Origin: an uncultured Ectothiorhodospiraceae bacterium
GTDB taxonomy: Bacteria; Pseudomonadota; Gammaproteobacteria; JAABTG01
Assembly (NCBI GenBank): GCA_937867305.1
Contig: CALMKJ010000131.1
Span: 42,072 to 106,071, forward strand
Direction: 5' to 3'
DNA length: 64,000 bases
Shown: positions 31,457-39,537 of the stretch, in pieces
Numbering within the stretch: position 1 is the first letter of the stretch
How the letters are laid out: every line of letters starts with the position of its first letter
Program-made: the position numbers and the translations under genes
Notes under the pieces: generated by a model
Database searches by the model: none
Told to the model about the DNA's origin: nothing
The model's input: the letters and a program-made list of their open reading frames with translations, nothing else

Positions 31457-32533
31457 TCAGACCCGGTAGCCGTCGCGTTTCGCTTTCGCGACCATCTTCT
31501 TCTCGAACTCGGCCCGCACCTCGTCCGGTGTCTTGCCGTGTTTGGCGGCCAACGACCCGACGACCGTGTCGATGGCCGCCACCTCGGTCGGGTCCATGTC
31601 ACGGTCCCGGAAGACCCCGTACCGGTGGTCCACCATCGTGTCGACCGCCCACATGGTGGCGGATCGTTCGGTCTTGAACCGTTCCGGGTAACGGGACCGG
31701 CTCGTGTGGACGACCAGTTCTGACCCGTCCGGGGTGGCGGCGTTCGCCACCTTCTTCGCGTCACGTTCCGCTTTCGCTGCGGCACGTTCGGCTCGTGCCA
31801 GCTCGGCGGCCCGCTCGTCGTCGGAGAAGATCTGGGTGGGACGCGTCAACACGTCGACGGGGGCCGACGGGTAGCAGGCTGTGCACGCCCGTACCCCGGC
31901 TTTCTCCACGATCTCGTCCTCGGTGTGGTCGGACAGGTCGGTGACCCAGTAGAACTCGGTGCCGGTCCGGTAGTTGCCTGAGTTGTCCCAGCCGGGTGCG
32001 AAGCACGTGTGGCAGTCCATGTCCTTGTGGACGTGTCCGCCGGCGTTCGTGACCAGGAACGCACGGGTCCAGCCGCCGCGGCGCGTGAACTCGTCGGTCA
32101 GCGGGGTCATGTCGTCGGCCACCTGCTGGGCGTCGGCCAGGTTCCGCATGGCCCGGTCGTACTCCCGCAGCAGCCCCGTGTCGTTGGGGTGAACCGGTTC
32201 ACCGGCTTCCGAAGCCGCCGCGGACTTGTTGACCCATGTCTCGACTTCGGACCTGGTTGCTTTGCCGGAGAAGCCGCGTCCCAGCCGGCGGGCTACCTCC
32301 CCGGCAACGAACTTGATCGACGAGTTGTACCTCGCCATGTGACGGTTGTGCTCGCCGTGCAGCCTGGCCAGCTCACTGTCGATGTCGACCGGTGTCCACG
32401 TCGTGTAGTCGGGGCCGTCGTTCACGGTCAGCTCGACACCGGACTCTGGGACGAACTGTTCACCGAACGTGCCGTCGCGGTGCCGGGCGGCGTCCTGTGC
32501 GGCTTTCGCGGCCGGGTTCAACGGTGTGCTCAT
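31457..32533 (-). CDS. Tagged protein with zinc-binding core, AKAAQDAAR subtype
   Basis: A 358-residue protein. Tag AKAAQDAARHRDGTFGEQ then FVPESGVEL. The central DMDCHTCFAPGW ... GVRACTACYPSAPVDVL supplies four cysteines and a histidine, an arrangement met in actinophage/plasmid proteins of unknown function. The C-terminal half is Lys/Ala-rich and helical. Start fixed by the class I motif. Confidence 0.7.
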   Translation of the reverse strand: MSTPLNPAAKAAQDAARHRDGTFGEQFVPESGVELTVNDGPDYTTWTPVDIDSELARLHGEHNRHMARYNSSIKFVAGEVARRLGRGFSGKATRSEVETWVNKSAAASEAGEPVHPNDTGLLREYDRAMRNLADAQQVADDMTPLTDEFTRRGGWTRAFLVTNAGGHVHKDMDCHTCFAPGWDNSGNYRTGTEFYWVTDLSDHTEDEIVEKAGVRACTACYPSAPVDVLTRPTQIFSDDERAAELARAERAAAKAERDAKKVANAATPDGSELVVHTSRSRYPERFKTERSATMWAVDTMVDHRYGVFRDRDMDPTEVAAIDTVVGSLAAKHGKTPDEVRAEFEKKMVAKAKRDGYRV

Positions 32534-32542
32534 GTCGTGACG

Positions 32543-32568
32543 GTGTGCGGGCCGGCACGCTGCTGATC
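32543..32568 (-). promoter_or_regulatory. Start-associated motif, class I
   Basis: GATCAG, 13 bp, CGCACAC, 9 bp to ATG 32533. Confidence 0.75.
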
Positions 32569-32574
32569 GCCGCC

Positions 32575-32626
32575 GGTGGTCAGCCGGTCAGCCGGTGGTC
32601 AGCCGGTGGCCAGCCGGTGGTCAGCC
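32575..32626. repeat. Short tandem repeats of GGTGGTCAGCC
   Basis: Five units (11, 8, 11, 11 and 11 bp) of GGTGGTCAGCC or close variants, between a class I motif and the 3' end of the next gene. This could be a replication slippage array or an iteron-like protein site; too short to decide. Confidence 0.7.
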
Positions 32627-33469
32627 GCGGGCCCACTCAGGCAGCCACTCGTCGTACGTGCGTCCGGTGATCTCCCCCAGCCGATCGTGCCGGTCGGGGG
32701 AGAAGACCACGCGGTACCCGGGATCGGCGGCGCTGTCGGAGTCCAGCTCAAAACGGTCACGGGCGGCGCGTACGACGAACGGGTGGATGTGCTTGCTGTC
32801 GTACATCCGGGCGCGCCGGATGAGCCGGGACAGGATGTGGTGGGAGGCGGGGTCGTAGGTGCGCATCTCCAGAGGCACCCCGGAGTCCTCGTCGTGCAGC
32901 GAGGCGGCCGCGTCGATGATCAGCCGGACGTCGTCGTCGTCGAGGTCGTCGAGCACGATGTCGGTCACCGACTGCTTCAGCGCCTCCTCGTTGGGACGGC
33001 ACTCGACCATCTCGCCGGTCTGCGGGTCGAGGTATCGGTAGGTGCCGTCGGCGTCGATCTTGGCCACGGCGCGACCTGTGTGCGGCGGGGACCAGGGCAG
33101 CATCGGCGTGGCGCCGACAGTAGCCGGGTCCGTCCAGGCGCTGTCGCCGTAGACGGAGAAGTCCGGTCCGCCTCGGGCGCCGTTGCGGTAGTCGTTCTCG
33201 ATGACGGTCAGGCCGGTGCGCCGCTCCTCGGCGACAGTCCACTGGTGGCAGAGGTTCTCGACAGCGCCGCTGATCGACTCGTGCAGGCGACGCAGTCGAA
33301 CACCTGCAGCCACGGGGACGTCGGAGAGTGCCGGGGAGTCGGGGCCGACGGACGCCATCAGGTCGCCGCCGGGGTCGCCTTCGGGCACGGGCTGGACACC
33401 GTACTTGCCGTCACGGCGGCGGGCGGCGTCCTGTGAGGCTTTCGCGGCCGGGTCGATGGGTGCGCTCAT
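32621..33469 (-). CDS. Tagged hypothetical protein, AKAAQDAAR subtype
   Basis: A 282-residue protein. Tag AKASQDAARRRDGKYGVQ then PVPEGDPGGDL. Mainly helical and acidic (DDLDDDDVRLIIDAAASLHD). No recognised family. Start fixed by the class I motif. Confidence 0.65.
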   Translation of the reverse strand: MSAPIDPAAKASQDAARRRDGKYGVQPVPEGDPGGDLMASVGPDSPALSDVPVAAGVRLRRLHESISGAVENLCHQWTVAEERRTGLTVIENDYRNGARGGPDFSVYGDSAWTDPATVGATPMLPWSPPHTGRAVAKIDADGTYRYLDPQTGEMVECRPNEEALKQSVTDIVLDDLDDDDVRLIIDAAASLHDEDSGVPLEMRTYDPASHHILSRLIRRARMYDSKHIHPFVVRAARDRFELDSDSAADPGYRVVFSPDRHDRLGEITGRTYDEWLPEWARG

Positions 33470-33478
33470 GCCCCGGTG

Positions 33479-33504
33479 GTGTGCGGGGGCCTGCTGCGCC
33501 GCTC
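33479..33504 (-). promoter_or_regulatory. Start-associated motif, class I
   Basis: GAGCGG, 13 bp, CGCACAC, 9 bp to ATG 33469. Confidence 0.7.
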
Positions 33505-34375
33505 AACGACGGAACGTGATCGCCTGCGCACCGAACCCGTGGTCGTCCGGTGCCGGAGCGCGCCGCCAACCGTGCCCGCGCAGACTCGACGTCGACTGGT
33601 GGCCGGTCTCGATGCTCTGGATGACGTACTCGACTTCGCCGTTCTCAGCCCACGTGACCTGGGTGCCGTCGTGCCCGGTGATGTCGACAACGGGCAGTTT
33701 GCCGATGACCCGGTACGCGGAGTCGCCGTACCGGGGGCTGGAGAAGATGACGTCGTCGCCGACTTTGGCTCGTCCGTTGGAGGCGCGCACGTCGTCGACG
33801 TGCAACGGGGACAGGTTCGTGGGTTGCATGACATGGGTGAGCCGACGCCGCACCTCGGTGGACACGGCGTCGTACACGTCCTGCGACGCGGCACCGTTCG
33901 GGTAACGCTCGGCGAACGAGGCGGCGGTGATCCGGATCGCCTCGAACTCGAACCAGTCTGGGTCGGTCAAGTCGACGCGGGCGTCGTGAACGAGCATCTG
34001 GTCGTCGTCGCAACACACGAGGTCGGGGCGTCCTCCGGTGCGTCCGTCGCAGCGGACCTCGACGACACCCGCATCGGTGAGGTTGACCTCCGTGACGAGC
34101 CGTCCGAGAACGAGACGTTGCCCGACCTCGAGATCGGCGGCCGGGACGGCGTGCCGGTGGTCCCGGTAGTCGGTGCCGCTGGGGTGGTTGAGCGTGACGG
34201 TGGTGGGCGCCGGCGCGTAACGAGTCGCGTACTCCTCACACGCCGCCCGCCACCGTTCGTCGACCCCGGAGAAGTCGGGCCCGGACAGGTCGACACCGAC
34301 AGCCTCCCCGGCCTGCTTGTGCTCGAACTTGCCGTCGTGTCCGTGGGCGCTGCCGTTGCGGTCGATCGTGCTCAT
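33503..34375 (-). CDS. Tagged hypothetical protein, paralogue of 22349-23425
   Basis: A 290-residue protein. Tag GHDGKFEHKQAGEAVGVDL. The body matches the C-terminal two thirds of the 22349 gene in order and motifs: DLEVGQRLVLGRLV, ARVDLTDPDWFEFEAIRIT, AKVGDDVIFSSPRYGDSAYR and VEYVIQSIETGHQSTS. It lacks the ADP-ribosyltransferase-like segment of that paralogue. Confidence 0.7.
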   Translation of the reverse strand: MSTIDRNGSAHGHDGKFEHKQAGEAVGVDLSGPDFSGVDERWRAACEEYATRYAPAPTTVTLNHPSGTDYRDHRHAVPAADLEVGQRLVLGRLVTEVNLTDAGVVEVRCDGRTGGRPDLVCCDDDQMLVHDARVDLTDPDWFEFEAIRITAASFAERYPNGAASQDVYDAVSTEVRRRLTHVMQPTNLSPLHVDDVRASNGRAKVGDDVIFSSPRYGDSAYRVIGKLPVVDITGHDGTQVTWAENGEVEYVIQSIETGHQSTSSLRGHGWRRAPAPDDHGFGAQAITFRR

Positions 34376-34384
34376 GTCTTGACG

Positions 34385-34411
34385 GTGTGCGGGGCCAGGT
34401 CAGCCCTGATC
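34385..34411 (-). promoter_or_regulatory. Start-associated motif, class I
   Basis: GATCAG, 14 bp, CGCACAC, 9 bp to ATG 34375. The hexamer end overlaps the next gene's stop region. Confidence 0.7.
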
Positions 34412-35134
34412 GGCCCGGCCGGCGACCTGGGCTGCGTTCGCCATGTCGTCGTCGGTCTGCGGTGTGCCGCTCCCGTTGAGCAACAGGTACAGGTCCGCTT
34501 CGGCTTCGACGGATTTGACTTTGGCCGTGTTCATGGGCATCGGGGAGCCGCCGCCGAGTGCGAGGATCGACTGGCCGCGTTTCGTGAGCTGGTCGAACGT
34601 GACGTACGGGCCGTCGTCGGTCATGGTCGTCTCGGCCACGTCCTCTTCCTTGAACCACGACGCCGGAACGTCGAGCTCACCGTCGAACCATGCGCAGGCG
34701 GCTTCGAGGCGCTGTTTCCCGTCGATGACGGCGTACATGCCGCGGCCGGTCTCCAACGGCCGTTCGCCGGCTTCGGCGGTCCACCCCGGGGTGGTGCGGT
34801 CGTTGACCGTGATGGCCGGGATCGGGATGCCTTGCAGCCAACTGCGAACGATGCCCCTCTGCTGGTCACGGGTCCAGACCGACGGGCGCTGGTACGGCGG
34901 GTCGAGATCAAGATGGCCTGAACCGACCATGCGAACCAGTTCTCTCGACATCCGGTTCGACGCGTCGAGGGAGAGACGCTCGAACGGTGCCGAGACCTGG
35001 AGAGTCTGGCGCCCGTCGCCGGTCTCCTCGAGACGGACCCGACCTTCGTCGCGTGGCTGGTCGCCGAACTTGCCGTCGGGTCGGCGGGCGGCGTCCTGCG
35101 CAGCTTTCGCGGTCGGGTTCTGCGGTGTGCTCAT
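34400..35134 (-). CDS. Tagged DUF262 (ParB/GmrS-like) protein
   Basis: A 244-residue protein. Tag AKAAQDAARRPDGKFGDQ then PRDEGRVRL. DUF262 core: DLDPPYQRPSVWTRDQQRGI, WLQGIPIPAI and the hallmark YAVIDGKQRLEAACAWF. DUF262 domains are ParB-nuclease-like NTP-binding domains found in GmrSD-type restriction enzymes and defence systems; no DUF1524 half is fused here. Start fixed by the class I motif. Confidence 0.85.
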   Translation of the reverse strand: MSTPQNPTAKAAQDAARRPDGKFGDQPRDEGRVRLEETGDGRQTLQVSAPFERLSLDASNRMSRELVRMVGSGHLDLDPPYQRPSVWTRDQQRGIVRSWLQGIPIPAITVNDRTTPGWTAEAGERPLETGRGMYAVIDGKQRLEAACAWFDGELDVPASWFKEEDVAETTMTDDGPYVTFDQLTKRGQSILALGGGSPMPMNTAKVKSVEAEADLYLLLNGSGTPQTDDDMANAAQVAGRADQG

Positions 35135-35433
35135 GACTCGACGGTATGCGGGGACGAAGCCTGGCTGATCGCGTACTGCGCCTCCACACTGGCCGCGATC
35201 TCGGCTCGGATGGCGTCGAACTCGTTTCGATGGCGCTCGGCAAGGATTCTCAGCGCACGGTTGTACACCAGGTTGCGCGCCGCACGGCTTGTCTTGGCGG
35301 CACCGTCGCGGGCGTTGTCGCACGATTTGCACCAGCTCTTGCGTCCGTCGGCTGCGTCCTTCTGGCGGTAGAACTCCTCAACCGACTTGGTGCTGGCGCA
35401 CTTGGAGCAGGTCTTCATCTGGTCAGTGGGCAT
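35131..35433 (-). CDS. Zinc-finger protein, endonuclease VII-like N-terminus
   Basis: A 100-residue protein. KTCSKCASTKSVEEFYRQKD followed by GRKSWCKSC is the Cys-rich motif that precedes HNH/endonuclease VII domains in phage proteins, but no nuclease core follows. The stop overlaps the DUF262 start (ATGA), so the two are coupled. Confidence 0.7.
   Translation of the reverse strand: MPTDQMKTCSKCASTKSVEEFYRQKDAADGRKSWCKSCDNARDGAAKTSRAARNLVYNRALRILAERHRNEFDAIRAEIAASVEAQYAISQASSPHTVES
35144..35170 (-). promoter_or_regulatory. Start-associated motif, class I, with one change in the box
   Basis: GATCAG, 14 bp, CGCATAC, 9 bp to ATG 35134. Confidence 0.65.
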
Positions 35434-35442
35434 GACCTGTTT

Positions 35443-35471
35443 GTGTGCGGGACGACGGTCCGCATGCTCCC
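35443..35471 (-). promoter_or_regulatory. Start-associated motif, class I
   Basis: AGCATG, 13 bp, CGCACAC, 9 bp to ATG 35433. Confidence 0.7.
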
Positions 35472-35481
35472 GGCAGAGCCG

Positions 35482-37959
35482 TTACCCCAACGCGACCTGG
35501 TCGTCGTTGCGGCGGCGGTCCGGGCGCCACTTCGCGGTCGCTTCTTCGATGAGACCCACGATGATCGCGGACGGTGACAGGCCCGGGTTGGTCACTTCGA
35601 CGGATACATCGTCGACGCCGCCGGTGGCCTTCTCGATGATGCGGGCTTTGCTCGCCAAGATGTCCTGGATGCGGGAGTCGAGCGTGCCTTCGGCGACCAG
35701 GGTCGTAATGAAGCACGGTCGGGTCTGACCGAGCCGGCTGATCCTGTCTTCGGCTTGGCTCATCGTCGGGACCGAGTAGTCGGCTTCGATGAAGAACGCG
35801 TCGGAGGACCGGGTCAGTGTGATGCCGACGCCGGCGGCCGTGATAGAACAGATGAGGACCGGCAGGTACCCGCCTTGGAACTGTTCGACGAGGCGTCCGC
35901 GTTCGTCGATCGACGTGGACCCGTCGATGACGGCGACCATGGTCGACTTGCGTCCTTTCAGGTGCGACTCGACCGACGTCTTCAACGCCTCCACGACATC
36001 CTGGTGGTGCGCCCACAACAGCAGCGGTCGTTCGCAGTACAACGTCCCGTCGGCGTTCACCTGGACGTGTTCGTCGACCCAGTCGGCGGCAATGTCGAGC
36101 GCAACCGGCACTTTGGCGAGGCCGGCGGCTTTCCGCAGCGGCGACATGAGCCCGATCTGGGACTTGGCCCACGTGTGAGCTTCGTCTTCGTTCGGGGTCC
36201 GGCCGAACTGGTCGTGGAACTCGTCGAGCCACACCATGATCTTCTCGATGACTTCTTCGTGGGCGGCCCGGAACCCTTTCAGGTCGACGTCGACGAACCG
36301 GGCGCTGCGGGTCTTCGGCGGCAGGTCTTTCAGGACGTCCTTCTTCAACCGGCGGACCCACACGTGCGCGTCCATCTTCTCGCGCAGGTCTTCGAGCATG
36401 TCGACGCGCGGAACGATCGCGTTGAAGTGGTTGCGGCGCGTGTACGTCCGGATGTACGCGTCGTACCCGCCGAAGATGGGCCCCAGGTGGCCGGAGAACG
36501 CGAGCAGTGCAGCCATGTCTTGGGGTGCAGAGAACATGGGGGTGCCGGTGGACGGGATCCGCAACGCACCCGGTGCGGCACGTTCCGCCAACGACAACGC
36601 TGCGGTCGACCGTTTCCCGCCCCAGGTCCGGGCCCGGTGCGCTTCGTCGTACGCGACACAGTCGGGCCCCCAGGCGACGAGCCGTTCCAGCAGCTCGGGG
36701 CGGGCCGCGAGCAGCGAGTCGGGCACGATCGCGATGCCGTGTTCGGGCAGCTCAGGTTCTTTGCGTCCCGCTTTGAACGCCACGACGTACGCGGTCCGGT
36801 TCTCGGCGGGGGCGGGTGCGGCTGCCAGACTTGTCCTGCCGGTGGTAGCGACGGCGTCGCGCCCTGTGGTTGGTGGTGCAACTGGGTGCCGCTCGTCGAC
36901 CGGTGTGGTGTTGTGGGGGGCAGCCGTTGCCTCGGCGGGTGTGGCTGCCCCCTCCACCACCATGAGCCCTTGCTGGGCTTTCTTCGCCGCGGCGGCTTGC
37001 TTCCGCAGCTCGGCTTTCGTCGGCGGTTTCGGCGGCACGACCGCGATCCCGGTCCGTTCGACTTCTTTGACCCAGTTGGTGACGACGACGGGCGGAACGA
37101 TGATGACGGCACGGTTGAACCCGCGGACCGCGAACGCCGCCAGCACCATGACCGTCTTGCCCAGCCCCATGTCGTCAGCGAGGGCATTGTGTCCGGCGAC
37201 CGCAGCCAACGCCCCGACCCGCTGGTACGGATACGGGTCCATGCCGAACCAGTCGGGGATGTCGCCGACGACGTCGATGAGCCGGCGCAACGCTTCCGGG
37301 TCGTGGGTCTCCCCTTCGCCGTGGGACAGGGCCGCCATCGCGGCGTCTGCGGCGATGCGTTCCGGTGAGTGTTCGGGGTGCACGATCCGCATCTGGTAGC
37401 CGTTGACGAGCATGTCTCGGGCGGCGGCCACGGTCTCCTGGTCGACGATGAGCCCGCGTTTCGGGTCGCCGTTGAGGAGGAGGTCGGTCAGCGGGGCCTC
37501 GAACCGGCCGGTCGTCTTGTCCCATCTGGCTCCGTGCCCGAGGAGGTCGCGGGTGCCTTCCCAGCCGAGGAACCGGGGGCGGACCAGGGCGGTGCCGGGT
37601 TTCGCCACTGAGGCGATTGCGACCGGCGGGACTAGGTCGGCCAACGAGATGACCGTGTGAAGGGACGCGTCCAACGGGGCCCCGGGCAACCCGTTGAGAC
37701 AGTCGACGGTGAACCCGGCGGCACGTAGAGCCGCGTCCGGGTCGATGACGACACCTTTGCCGGTCTTCCCGAACGCGGTGACCATCCAGCACCCCAACGC
37801 GGGGTCCCAGCGTCGTGACGGAGCCTTCTTCACCCAGTCGGTCAACCGGATGCCGGTGCGGGCGTGGACGGCGAACCTGTCGAAGAACAACGCGACGGCA
37901 GGCTGACGCAGCGTGCCGGTCAGGTAGGCACGCGGCTGCACCTGGGTCGGGGTGTCCAC
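35482..37959 (-). CDS. SNF2-family DEAD/DEAH helicase
   Basis: An 825-residue protein. Walker A ADDMGLGKTVMVLA near residue 265, DEAH box VAYDEAHRARTW, and C-terminal helicase motif QAEDRISRLGQTRPCF define a SNF2 superfamily ATPase. An insertion of about 80 low-complexity residues separates motifs I and II. GTG 37959 is 7 nt beyond GGCACAG of a class II motif. SNF2 proteins on mobile elements remodel protein-DNA complexes and occur in defence or anti-defence systems; no partner nuclease is adjacent. Confidence 0.9.
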   Translation of the reverse strand: MDTPTQVQPRAYLTGTLRQPAVALFFDRFAVHARTGIRLTDWVKKAPSRRWDPALGCWMVTAFGKTGKGVVIDPDAALRAAGFTVDCLNGLPGAPLDASLHTVISLADLVPPVAIASVAKPGTALVRPRFLGWEGTRDLLGHGARWDKTTGRFEAPLTDLLLNGDPKRGLIVDQETVAAARDMLVNGYQMRIVHPEHSPERIAADAAMAALSHGEGETHDPEALRRLIDVVGDIPDWFGMDPYPYQRVGALAAVAGHNALADDMGLGKTVMVLAAFAVRGFNRAVIIVPPVVVTNWVKEVERTGIAVVPPKPPTKAELRKQAAAAKKAQQGLMVVEGAATPAEATAAPHNTTPVDERHPVAPPTTGRDAVATTGRTSLAAAPAPAENRTAYVVAFKAGRKEPELPEHGIAIVPDSLLAARPELLERLVAWGPDCVAYDEAHRARTWGGKRSTAALSLAERAAPGALRIPSTGTPMFSAPQDMAALLAFSGHLGPIFGGYDAYIRTYTRRNHFNAIVPRVDMLEDLREKMDAHVWVRRLKKDVLKDLPPKTRSARFVDVDLKGFRAAHEEVIEKIMVWLDEFHDQFGRTPNEDEAHTWAKSQIGLMSPLRKAAGLAKVPVALDIAADWVDEHVQVNADGTLYCERPLLLWAHHQDVVEALKTSVESHLKGRKSTMVAVIDGSTSIDERGRLVEQFQGGYLPVLICSITAAGVGITLTRSSDAFFIEADYSVPTMSQAEDRISRLGQTRPCFITTLVAEGTLDSRIQDILASKARIIEKATGGVDDVSVEVTNPGLSPSAIIVGLIEEATAKWRPDRRRNDDQVALG

Positions 37960-37964
37960 GATTC

Positions 37965-37973
37965 TCCTGTGCC
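37965..37973 (-). promoter_or_regulatory. Start-associated motif, class II
   Basis: GGCACAGGA; start GTG 37959 follows GGCACAG by 7 nt. Confidence 0.55.
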
Positions 37974-38017
37974 GAACGGTTCGTGCCGGCGGCGCACCCG
38001 TGACACGGACGGGCCGG

Positions 38018-38884
38018 TCAGCGACCCCAGTACGGCTTCACGCGGGTCCGGGACTGCCCGAACATGGGCCGCCAGTCTTCGTACCGGAACGTGCCGTCCG
38101 GGTTCACGTGGGCGTCCATCCCGTCGGACCAGTTCTGGTTGCTGGTGCGAAGGAACATGCCGTTCTTCAACCGGATGTCGTGCACGAACACGGCGTAGCT
38201 GTAGTGGTTGGGGCCGATGGCGCGGAGGTCTTCGCCGTCCATGCCGATGTCGGGCCGGGTGACCCACTTGGTCCACCGGACGAACTGGATGTCGCCGGCG
38301 GAGTCGACGTGGAGGAGGGCCTGACGGGACTTGGCGTTGAACCGGCTGAACCCCCACGGGTCGTTCGGGGTGACCGTGATGGGGGCGGCGGTGACCACGG
38401 CCATCGAGTTGGGCAGTGCTTTGACGGTCTCGACCCAGTAGATCCGCTGGGTGCCGTCGGTCGGCTGCTGCTCGTCGTTGGGCAGGATCTGGCGTCCGTC
38501 GTTGGCGACGTTGAGCACCGACCCGGTCTGAACGAGGGCGGTCGAGTGCACGAACCCGTTGTTGAGCGACAACGTGTCGCCGTGCAGCCACAGCCGGCGG
38601 CCGTCGGAGAGCCGGGTGGAGATGGTGACGTCGCCACCGCCCCATTCGGTGGTGGGAACAGCAGCGAACATCTTGCGGTACTGGTTCGCGTTCTTCGGTT
38701 CGCCGGCCACGAGCCGGATCTGCCGGTTCGTGGTGGCCGCGGACGCGGCGCGAGCGGGCACGTCGAGGTACCCGGACGGGGACGGGTCGTCGGTGACGGC
38801 GCGGGCGTGGGCCAACCCGGGGGTGCCGGCCAGGGTCGCGGCCAGGAGGGCGGCGGTCACGGTGCGGCGTAGAAGAGTCTTCAC
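38018..38884 (-). CDS. Secreted beta-propeller-like protein (DUF4185/glycosidase-like)
   Basis: A 288-residue protein with an N-terminal signal peptide (TVTAALLAATLAGTPGLAHA, cleavage near residue 30). Repeated propeller-like motifs LWLHGDTLSLNNGFVHSTAL, IYWVETVKAL and DGTFRYEDWRP resemble secreted DUF4185 or five-bladed propeller glycosidase relatives. Catalytic residues cannot be assigned. GTG 38884 is fixed by the class I motif. Confidence 0.65.
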   Translation of the reverse strand: MKTLLRRTVTAALLAATLAGTPGLAHARAVTDDPSPSGYLDVPARAASAATTNRQIRLVAGEPKNANQYRKMFAAVPTTEWGGGDVTISTRLSDGRRLWLHGDTLSLNNGFVHSTALVQTGSVLNVANDGRQILPNDEQQPTDGTQRIYWVETVKALPNSMAVVTAAPITVTPNDPWGFSRFNAKSRQALLHVDSAGDIQFVRWTKWVTRPDIGMDGEDLRAIGPNHYSYAVFVHDIRLKNGMFLRTSNQNWSDGMDAHVNPDGTFRYEDWRPMFGQSRTRVKPYWGR

Positions 38885-38893
38885 GAACCGCTG

Positions 38894-38919
38894 GTGTGCG
38901 GCGGTCCCTGAACCTGCTC
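38894..38919 (-). promoter_or_regulatory. Start-associated motif, class I
   Basis: GAGCAG, 13 bp, CGCACAC, 9 bp to GTG 38884. Confidence 0.75.
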
Positions 38920-38924
38920 GATGA

Positions 38925-38953
38925 GGGTGCATGTCTCCTGCTGGCCCGCACAC
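38925..38953 (+). promoter_or_regulatory. Start-associated motif, class I, reading against its neighbours
   Basis: TGCATG, 13 bp, CGCACAC on the plus strand, followed after 9 bp by GTG 38963. Both flanking genes are on the minus strand. Confidence 0.65.
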
Positions 38954-38981
38954 AGAACAGGTGTGGAAACCAGCAGGAGAC
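38933..38981. terminator. Long hairpin between convergent signals
   Basis: A perfect 12-bp inverted repeat, GTCTCCTGCTGG (38933-38944) and CCAGCAGGAGAC (38970-38981), with a 25-nt loop that contains the CGCACAC box. It could terminate the minus-strand transcript of 38995-39447 or regulate the plus-strand motif inside it. No T-tract. Confidence 0.45.
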
Positions 38982-39163
38982 GCAGCCCGGTAGGTCACTT
39001 GGCGCACACCGCGAGCAGCTCGCCGAGGGTCTCGTCCTCGTACACCGCCCAGCCTTCGCCGAACGACACGAACGAGACCCGGCCGACCGGGTCGCCGGCG
39101 TACCGAACCAGCGCGTGCTCAGGGAAGACACCCTCGTCCAGGCCGACGGTGCTGCACTCGTAG
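38963..39163 (+). CDS. Possible small ORF antisense to 38995-39447
   Basis: A 66-residue frame (METSRRRSPVGHLAHTASSS) starting at the GTG exactly 9 bp after a plus-strand class I motif. It is antisense to the membrane protein gene and its composition looks non-coding (Ser/Arg/Pro/Thr). Most likely the transcript matters, if anything, as antisense RNA. Confidence 0.2.
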   Translation: METSRRRSPVGHLAHTASSSPRVSSSYTAQPSPNDTNETRPTGSPAYRTSACSGKTPSSRPTVLHS

Positions 39164-39447
39164 TGCCGCATCAGCGACTCGGCTCGCAGCGCCTCCGCCT
39201 CGACTGGGGAGAACCCGACGGTGGAGGTGGGGTGGCCGCTGCTCGGGTCGACGACGGCGCGGATCTGGTCGGCGAACCCGGTGACAGAGGAGAGGAGCGC
39301 CGCTGACGCGACCACGGTGATGACCGCGTTGCCCAGTGGCTTCTTCACCGACCGGCTCGGCTTGGCCGGTGCGGTGAGTCGGGCCGCCAGGTGCAGCGCC
39401 CGCCGACCGGTGGTCGTGGTGCTGTTGGTGTTCGTCAGGGTGCTCAT
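38995..39447 (-). CDS. Membrane-anchored hypothetical protein
   Basis: A 150-residue protein with a basic N-terminus and one hydrophobic segment near residues 38-58 (AVITVVASAALLSSVTGFAD), then an extracytoplasmic domain ending LLAVCAK. No family recognised. Start fixed by the class I motif. Confidence 0.65.
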   Translation of the reverse strand: MSTLTNTNSTTTTGRRALHLAARLTAPAKPSRSVKKPLGNAVITVVASAALLSSVTGFADQIRAVVDPSSGHPTSTVGFSPVEAEALRAESLMRHYECSTVGLDEGVFPEHALVRYAGDPVGRVSFVSFGEGWAVYEDETLGELLAVCAK

Positions 39448-39456
39448 GTCGCCCCG

Positions 39457-39485
39457 GTGTGCGGGACGTACAGCTCAATGCACCC
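39457..39485 (-). promoter_or_regulatory. Start-associated motif, class I
   Basis: TGCATT, 13 bp, CGCACAC, 9 bp to ATG 39447. Confidence 0.75.
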
Positions 39486-39537
39486 TGAAAGCAAAGAATC
39501 CGGGCTTTTTTCGGGCCTGGCGCCGAACCCCGGGGTG

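Noticed and set aside
35755..37368. A 537-codon plus-strand frame opposite the SNF2 helicase
   Set aside because: Antisense shadow; helicase motifs lie on the minus strand.
35482..37959. DISARM or similar SNF2-based defence system
   Set aside because: Neighbouring genes lack the required methylase, PLD or DUF1998 components; the methylase at 56067 is 18 kb away.
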